Source: JAXDLK01 sp034666665 (GTDB lineage Bacteria; Desulfobacterota; Binatia; JACPRU01). Taken from it: a stretch of 10,995 bases of DNA. The first letter of the stretch is position 1; every line of letters begins with the position of its first letter. The DNA is taken from positions 1 to 10,995 of the forward strand of contig JAXDLK010000334.1 in NCBI GenBank assembly GCA_034666665.1, written 5' to 3'. The notes beneath the pieces were generated by a model that was not told where the DNA came from, ran no database searches, and worked only from the letters and a program-made list of their open reading frames with translations. Position numbers and translations under genes: made by a program. This document shows, one piece after another, positions 7,601 to 10,995 of the stretch.

Positions 7601-7853
7601 CATCGGCCTCCCCGGCATCGACGGCTACGAGGTCGCCCGACGGATCCGTTCCGCGGAAGGTCCCGCGCCGATCTTTCTCGTGGCGCTCACGGGCTACGGT
7701 CAGCCATTCGACCGCCGCCACGCGTTCGAGGCGGGCTTCGACCGCCACCTGGTGAAGCCGCTCGACTACGACGAGCTGACGCGCATCCTCGCCGGCGTGG
7801 GCTCGAGTGCGCCGCCGGCGGATCAATCGTTCGGGGCCGAAGCGGTGGAATAG
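4659..7853 (+). CDS. Hybrid sensor histidine kinase (TM-PAS-GAF-PAS-GAF-HisKA-HATPase-receiver)
   Basis: The product is 1064 residues if GTG 4659 is used. Two weak N-terminal membrane helices (about 10-31 and 39-62) lead into a helical linker, a PAS domain (about 95-210, with RVHPEDRDRV and LHGLIVDVTERK), a GAF domain (216-378), a second PAS (387-502, SVHPDDRTLV) and a second GAF (527-675). The kinase core follows: H-box FLAMLGHELRNP with phospho-accepting H701, N-box DNSVKYT with N815, G1 motif EDDGIGI (D843/D844) and GLGLGL near 872. A proline/alanine-rich linker joins it to a C-terminal receiver with acidic pair E937/D938, phospho-acceptor D981, T1011 and K1033. All catalytic residues look intact. 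There is no HPt domain, DNA-binding output or adjacent response regulator, so the phosphate acceptor must be elsewhere. The ligand is unknown, and neither GAF domain shows an obvious chromophore-binding motif. The start is uncertain: GTG 4632 and GTG 4548 are also in frame, the latter overlapping the divergent ATPase gene. Confidence 0.9.
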   Translation: METSTTPSGWIRALPAAGAVSAAVSAGAAAMTWTGATGTIGTAIAVSAALVSLIAFALAVADRMTRTAQRADESRGRFELERLARAEAERAELRYREFLQGLDAIVWEAQRDPVRFTFVSERARKILGYRIERWLMEPDFWMSRVHPEDRDRVARSWESARDGQSFEVEYRALAADGRVVWLDETVRVIADDRGGSPRLHGLIVDVTERKLAEQRLAAQHGVTAVLADAASLTDAAPSLLAAMCDNLGWEVGALWIVDRRTQVLRPVDVCVGPTSPGRRFAALSRSVSFPKNVGLPGRIWKTGEAAWIEDVLREPNFPRAPTAVKDGLHTAFAFPICLGKEFLGVLEFFSREIRPPDDAVLRMARAIGAQIGQFVERTRVEEEVRRSEERLRLALEAAATWTWEWDLSAGDLVCGIDAGVPLEGRTYPEFLRSVHPDDRTLVTAAVQRSLTEGSDYDLEHRIVARDGRERWIAVKGRARTDASGSARRMAGVAADISARKAMEAQLRDETEALDRLNRIGQILSAELSLENLAQALADTATKLTGATAGAFFYDGGAPRDGSGVACAHAGDMPVEELPWGSPGGLQDLAAADERPLRVDDVTADPRFRPSDGASTFARAAVRSYLAVPVISRSAELLGGLFVGHPRAGVFGERHERLLAGLAAQAAIALDNARLYEAERRARADAERANRTKDEFLAMLGHELRNPIGAIANSVRALQTPGAEERHDELLAVIGRQTLNLKRLVDDLLDVSRLTSGKIELRQEPVDIEQVAVRCISTLGAAGIGGGHCVSFTSEPAVVQGDATRLEQILTNLLDNSVKYTPEGGSIHLQVARHDGEALITIEDDGIGIPAEILPRIFDVFAQGEQPIDRSRGGLGLGLTLVRRLAELHGGSVHAESEGPGRGSRFTVRLPLRGPAPAPRGAPPPASATAPRRILVIEDHADAREALRSLLELAGHRVEAVGEGERGVELALSSRPDVALVDIGLPGIDGYEVARRIRSAEGPAPIFLVALTGYGQPFDRRHAFEAGFDRHLVKPLDYDELTRILAGVGSSAPPADQSFGAEAVE

Positions 7854-9013
7854 GTGATCCGGTAGATCGCGTCGGCCTCGTCGTCGGCGACGAGGAGCGC
7901 GCCGTCCGGCATGACGAGCACGTCCGACGGCCGGCCCCACGCACGGCCCTTCTGCATCCAGCCCTCGGCGAAGGGCTCGTAGGAGACGGCCTCGCCGCCC
8001 TTTCGTCGCACGAGCATCACGCGGTAACCGATCGGCTGCGTGCGGTTCCACGAGCCGTGCTCGGCGATGAAGATCTGTCCGCGATACGCTTCGGGGAACA
8101 TCTTTCCGGTGTAGAAGCGCATGCCGAGCGCCGCGACGTGTGGGCCGAGCTCCCGGGCCGGCGGCACGAACTCGCTGCACTTTCGCTCGAGCCCGAACTT
8201 CGGGTCGGCGATGCTCTTCCCGTGGCAGAAAGGGAATCCGAAGTGCAGGCCCGCCCGGGGCGCTCGATCGAGCTCGTCCGGCGGCACGTCGTCGCCCATG
8301 TTGTCGCGGCCGTTCTCCGTGAACCAGAGCTCGTGCGCGTCCGGGCTCCAGTCGAACCCCACGGTGTTGCGGATGCCGCGCGCGAAGACCTCGTGGCCGC
8401 TGCCGTCCGGCTTCATCCGGTGGATCGACGCGAAGCCTTCCGTGTCGCACACGTTGCACGGCGCTCCGACGGGCACGTAGAGGAGGCCGTCGGGTCCGAA
8501 CGCGATGAACTTCCACCCGTGGTGGGACTCGTCGGGAAAGTCGGCGCTGACGACCTTCGGCTCCGGCGGCTTCGTCAGGCGGCTCTCGACGTCGTCGAAG
8601 CGGAGGATGCGGTTCACCTCGGCGACGTAGAGGGCGCCGCCGCGGAAGGCGACGCCCGTCGGCATGTTCAGGTCCTCGGCGAGGAGGAGTACCTGATCCG
8701 CACGGCCATCTCCGTCACGATCGACGACCGCGTGCACGTTTCCGGCCTCGCGGCTGCCGACGAAGATCGTGCCCTCGTCGCCGCGCGCCATCTCGCGCGC
8801 GTTCTCCACGCCCGTCGCGTAGACCGCGATGTGGAAGCCGCGCGGCAGGTGGATCCGGTCGAGCGGCAGGTCCGAGTCGGCGGCTGCCGCGGCCGTGCAG
8901 GCAAAGGCCAGCAGAAGACCCGCGACGAGAACTGCGCCTCGAAGTATGTCCCCTCTCCCCCCCGGGGAGAGGGCTAGGGAGAGGGGGCGCCCGCGTATGA
9001 TCCTGCCCTTCAC
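7823..9013 (-). CDS. PQQ-type sugar (L-sorbosone) dehydrogenase family protein, exported
   Basis: The 396-residue product matches the sorbosone/soluble glucose dehydrogenase type of six-bladed propeller, which oxidises sugars or other alcohols/aldehydes with PQQ in the periplasm. Family blocks in order: LPRGFHIAVYATGVENAREMA (starting at 56), a calcium-site-like DRDGDGRAD (98-106), NMPTGVAF (116-123), HHGWKFIAFGPDGLLYVPVG (164-183), CNVC (186-189), FARGIRNTVGFDW (210-222), FTENGRDNMGDD (231-242), GFPFCHG, RKCSEF, IAEHGSWNR (316-324) and WGRPSDVLVMPDGALLVADD. H164/H165 may supply the catalytic base; that is inference. A hydrophobic export signal lies at about 27-45 (AVLVAGLLLAFACTAAAAA). GTG 9013 is chosen because GGAG lies six bases ahead. 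No ATG, GTG or TTG occurs between it and the signal core, so residues 8-21 (GRPLSLALSPGGRG) come from a palindromic repeat. It follows the decarboxylase-like gene by 34 bp and overlaps the convergent kinase gene by 31 bp. The true substrate is not determined. Confidence 0.87.
   Translation of the reverse strand: MKGRIIRGRPLSLALSPGGRGDILRGAVLVAGLLLAFACTAAAAADSDLPLDRIHLPRGFHIAVYATGVENAREMARGDEGTIFVGSREAGNVHAVVDRDGDGRADQVLLLAEDLNMPTGVAFRGGALYVAEVNRILRFDDVESRLTKPPEPKVVSADFPDESHHGWKFIAFGPDGLLYVPVGAPCNVCDTEGFASIHRMKPDGSGHEVFARGIRNTVGFDWSPDAHELWFTENGRDNMGDDVPPDELDRAPRAGLHFGFPFCHGKSIADPKFGLERKCSEFVPPARELGPHVAALGMRFYTGKMFPEAYRGQIFIAEHGSWNRTQPIGYRVMLVRRKGGEAVSYEPFAEGWMQKGRAWGRPSDVLVMPDGALLVADDEADAIYRITYSTASAPND
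8950..8987. repeat. CCCTCTCC / GGGGAGAGGG palindromic repeat inside the dehydrogenase 5' end
   Basis: CCCTCTCCCC at 8951-8960 and GGGGAGAGGG at 8964-8973 form a perfect 10-bp inverted repeat around three C residues. A further GGGAGAGGG unit follows at 8977-8985. It belongs with the element at 394-442 by its core sequence. It lies within the predicted coding region of the PQQ dehydrogenase, just ahead of the hydrophobic signal core, and is translated there as a low-complexity RGRPLSLALSPGGRG-like peptide. An mRNA hairpin here could affect translation. Confidence 0.7.
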
Positions 9014-9019
9014 CGGCGG

Positions 9020-9023
9020 CTCC
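9020..9023 (-). promoter_or_regulatory. Ribosome binding site deciding the start of the PQQ dehydrogenase
   Basis: GGAG on the minus strand lies six bases upstream of GTG 9013. It supports this start over the longer frame reaching 9100, which would overlap the preceding gene's end. The site lies in CGGCGGAGCCGCCG, itself a small palindrome that might partly hide it. Confidence 0.45.
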
Positions 9024-9047
9024 GCCGCGAAGAAAGCTCGAGCCTCA

Positions 9048-9782
9048 TTACGGAACCGCTTCCGTGCCTTCGAAGGCGAGCACGTCCGGCTTCGCGACAT
9101 AACGGATCGGCGGCACCGTCATGTCCGACACAGTGGTCGATGCCGACACAGCATACGCGGGCCTCACGCCGTCGGCGCCCCACGCGGCCGCATCGAAGTG
9201 GTCCAGACGCGGCCGGCCGCGCTCCGCGCGCCGGATCGTGAGCTCGGGCTCCACCTGCACCAGACGGATGCCGCGTGGCGTGCGCGCGAGCACCATGGTC
9301 GCGATCTGCTGCACGTCCGACGGCGAGAGCGGGTCCGGATCGAGGAGCAGGGCGGCGAGCACCGGCCGTCCGTCGATCGCCACCGTACCGATCACCTCGT
9401 CGTAGAATCGCTGGAGCCGCACGTCGGCGACCTCGGCCCGATAGCCCCAGGTCGACAGCAGCGACGCCGCACCGGCGCCATCGACGAACGCTCCCGCGAC
9501 GAAGCCGCGCGGCCGGACGCCGAAGCGGCAGCCGATGCGGAGCTCGGCGAGCGTGAACGGACCCGCAGAGCTGGCCGCGGCACGATGGAACGTCCAGGCC
9601 GCGATCGGCGGGATCGTCGGATGGAGCGCGGGCAGGAGGAGATCCTCGGCTCCGGCGCTCTCGATCTCGTAGACGACCGTCAGCGTCTCGACGTTCTCGA
9701 GCCGCAGGGACTCGGTCGCCCAGGATTCGATGGTTCCGGCACGCTCGGCGAGGCGGGCGACGTCGGCGCTGCCGACCAACAC
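9048..9782 (-). CDS. Acetoacetate-decarboxylase-fold protein lacking the catalytic lysines
   Basis: The 244-residue protein has the sequence outline of the acetoacetate decarboxylase (ADC) superfamily: LLLPALHPTIPP (48-59) near the N-terminus, a central STWGYRAEVADVRL (110-123) and a C-terminal AYAVSASTTVSDMTVPPIRYV (209-229), which resembles the family's 'VADLTLP' region. In true ADC the central motif is GYPKK, whose lysine forms a Schiff base with the substrate. Here the aligned residues are G-Y-R-A-E, so both lysines are missing and acetoacetate decarboxylation by that mechanism is unlikely. It may catalyse other chemistry (ADC-like enzymes doing aldol or dehydration reactions are known) or only bind a ligand. 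GTG 9782 is one base past the monooxygenase stop codon (TGACGTG) and has an excellent ribosome binding site six bases ahead, so translation is probably coupled to that gene. The PQQ dehydrogenase follows after 34 bp. Confidence 0.75.
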   Translation of the reverse strand: MLVGSADVARLAERAGTIESWATESLRLENVETLTVVYEIESAGAEDLLLPALHPTIPPIAAWTFHRAAASSAGPFTLAELRIGCRFGVRPRGFVAGAFVDGAGAASLLSTWGYRAEVADVRLQRFYDEVIGTVAIDGRPVLAALLLDPDPLSPSDVQQIATMVLARTPRGIRLVQVEPELTIRRAERGRPRLDHFDAAAWGADGVRPAYAVSASTTVSDMTVPPIRYVAKPDVLAFEGTEAVP

Positions 9783-9783
9783 G

Positions 9784-10890
9784 TCAGGCCTCCTTCCGGC
9801 GGGCTTCGCTGGTGCCGCGGAACGCCGGCATCACCTCGCGCGCGAAGAGGCGCAGGCTTTCGAGCACCTGCTCCTGCGGCAGCACGTCGACGACGTTCAA
9901 GATGAAGTTGATCGCATCGACGCCCATCGATTCCCAGCGGCGGATCTGCTCGACGATGCGCTTCGGGTCGCCGATCGCGAGCCCTTCGGGGATCGCGCGC
10001 CGATCCCCGGGGCTGCCTCCCTCGCGGTCGGAGCGCGGGGCGAGGTTGCCGAGCGACTGGTACGCGCGGGTCGGGTAGACCTCGCGCGTGAACAGCAGGT
10101 GCGAATTCGTGAAGCCGAAGAAGTTCGCCAGGCGAAGCCCGCGCTCGGCCGCGATCGCTGCGTCCTCGTGACAGTAGAGGAAGTTCAGCGTCGCGACGCG
10201 ATCGTTCACCACCTTGCCGGCGGGGTCGCACGAGCCGATCCGGCGATGATACTCGCGAGTGCGACGCTCCTGCTCGGCGAAGCTCGCCGCGGCGACACCG
10301 AGCGAGCCGAGGCCGCGGTCCGCGGCGTCGAGCTCGGTCCCCGGGCTCGTCACCGTGACCCACATCGGCGGGTGCGGCTTCTGCAGCGGCTTCGGCAGCA
10401 CCGCGCGCTCCGGCATCGAGAACGAGAACCCGCGGTAGGACATCCGCTCTTCGGTCCACATCCGCGGCAGCACGCGGACGTACTCGTCCCAGGTCTTCTT
10501 GGTGTCGTCCGGGTTGGCCTCGAATCCGCCGAGCTCGGTCCACGTGGACGACCGCGCGGTGCCGAACTCGAGGCGCCCATCGGAAAGGATGTCGAGCGCT
10601 GCCGCACGCTCGGCGACGCGGATCGGATGATTCATCTCCGGAACGCAGACGACGGCGCCATGGCCGACGCGGATCCGGCGCGTGGTCATCGCGCACGCCG
10701 TCAGGAAGACCTCAGGGGCGGAGCAGTGCGAGTACTCCTCCAAGAAGTGATGCTCGACCGCCCAGACCGTGTCGAAGCCGACCTCGTCCGCGACACGCGT
10801 CTGCTCGAGCGCCTCGCGATAGACCCGCGCCTCACCGCCATCGTCGAACGGTCGCGGTACCGAGAGCTCGAAGAAGATGCCGAACTCCAC
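9784..10890 (-). CDS. LLM class flavin-dependent oxidoreductase (luciferase-like monooxygenase)
   Basis: The 368-residue protein is a bacterial-luciferase-like TIM-barrel flavoenzyme. Such enzymes use reduced FMN or F420 to oxidise diverse organic substrates. Visible family blocks are MEFGIFFEL (1-9), GFDTVWAVEHHFLEEYSHCSAPEVFL (38-63, with the family EHHF), MNHPIRVAERAAALDILSDGRLEFGTARS (86-114), the LPKPLQKPHPPMWV segment (165-178), GDPKRIVEQIRRWESMGVDAINF and a closing block before FAREVMPAF. Length is normal and no truncation is visible. GTG 10890 is the only usable start, since an in-frame TAG lies four codons upstream; the purine-rich GAAGG ahead of it is too close for an ideal ribosome binding site. 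It is the first gene of a probable operon with the decarboxylase-like and PQQ dehydrogenase genes. The substrate and the flavin (FMN or F420) cannot be decided from the sequence. Confidence 0.9.
   Translation of the reverse strand: MEFGIFFELSVPRPFDDGGEARVYREALEQTRVADEVGFDTVWAVEHHFLEEYSHCSAPEVFLTACAMTTRRIRVGHGAVVCVPEMNHPIRVAERAAALDILSDGRLEFGTARSSTWTELGGFEANPDDTKKTWDEYVRVLPRMWTEERMSYRGFSFSMPERAVLPKPLQKPHPPMWVTVTSPGTELDAADRGLGSLGVAAASFAEQERRTREYHRRIGSCDPAGKVVNDRVATLNFLYCHEDAAIAAERGLRLANFFGFTNSHLLFTREVYPTRAYQSLGNLAPRSDREGGSPGDRRAIPEGLAIGDPKRIVEQIRRWESMGVDAINFILNVVDVLPQEQVLESLRLFAREVMPAFRGTSEARRKEA
9789..9797 (-). promoter_or_regulatory. Strong ribosome binding site of the decarboxylase-like gene
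   Basis: GGAAGGAGG on the minus strand, a near-perfect Shine-Dalgarno sequence, lies six bases before GTG 9782. It sits inside the last codons of the monooxygenase gene (encoding RRKEA). This fixes the start of the decarboxylase-like gene and supports cotranslation of the pair. Confidence 0.75.
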
Positions 10891-10995
10891 GCCTTCGGCC
10901 TAGCCGATCGGTTCCATTCGCTCAACTACCCGGGGGAGTAAGCGCCGGCGACAGCGGACGTTGCTGAATTCGCGGAATCGGGCTCGCGCTACCCA
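10891..10995. other. Right-edge region upstream of the monooxygenase gene
   Basis: These 105 bases should include the 5' region of the three-gene minus-strand block. TTGAGC on the minus strand could be part of a -35 box, but I see no matching -10, so no promoter is called. One minus-strand frame is open from the edge and closes with TAG just before GTG 10890, and another closes with TGA near 10919. Either could be the tail of an upstream gene, but the stretch is too short to judge. Confidence 0.4.

Noticed and set aside
8057..8977. Plus-strand open frame of 306 codons opposite the PQQ dehydrogenase
   Set aside because: It is a GC-rich antisense shadow with R/V/E-rich composition and no motifs, while the minus strand has full family conservation.
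9730..10941. Plus-strand open frame of 403 codons opposite the LLM monooxygenase
   Set aside because: Same reason: antisense shadow of a well-conserved flavin oxidoreductase.

Overview
This is a GC-rich window from a Gram-negative bacterium. The Gram-negative call rests on an outer-membrane beta-barrel protein of the Omp85 type and on a periplasmic-type PQQ sugar dehydrogenase homologue. The mix of an orphan hybrid kinase, a luciferase-like monooxygenase paired with an acetoacetate-decarboxylase-fold protein, and dispersed CCCTCTCC/GGGAGAGG palindromes would fit a soil or sediment lineage such as Proteobacteria, Deltaproteobacteria-like groups or Binatota. That taxonomic guess is weak, because there is no rRNA or marker gene here.

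Layout from left to right. (1) The N-terminal part of an unrecognised integral membrane protein runs off the left edge on the minus strand. (2) A minus-strand export block reads from 4584 down to 465: an ABC ATPase, an ABC-2 permease overlapping it by one base (TGATG), then a POTRA-less Omp85-type barrel protein. A large inverted-repeat element sits between permease and barrel. (3) One plus-strand gene of about 3.2 kb (4659-7853) encodes a hybrid sensor histidine kinase with the order TM-PAS-GAF-PAS-GAF-HisKA-HATPase-receiver. No response regulator is beside it. (4) A minus-strand block reads from 10890 down to 7823: a luciferase-like (LLM) flavin monooxygenase, an acetoacetate-decarboxylase-like protein that lacks the catalytic lysines, and a PQQ-type sorbosone/sugar dehydrogenase. 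These three are tightly spaced and probably cotranscribed. The kinase and the dehydrogenase genes converge and overlap by 31 bp at their 3' ends.

How they may work together (inference). The ATPase and permease form an exporter whose permease has an unusually long extracytoplasmic coiled-coil and proline-rich region. With the barrel gene downstream, this could be an envelope-spanning system, or only a neighbourly arrangement. The LLM/decarboxylase-like/dehydrogenase block looks like a small oxidative catabolic cassette of unknown substrate.

The most unusual non-coding signal is at 1753-1867: a perfect 25-bp inverted repeat enclosing up to three smaller hairpins, ending 14 bases before the barrel gene's start codon. 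Two further palindromes of the CCCTCTCC family occur, one 22 bases past the barrel gene's stop codon (394-442). The other (8950-8987) is translated as part of the dehydrogenase's N-terminus. I see no CRISPR array, tRNA, rRNA or transposase. No gene-free stretch exceeds 300 bases.
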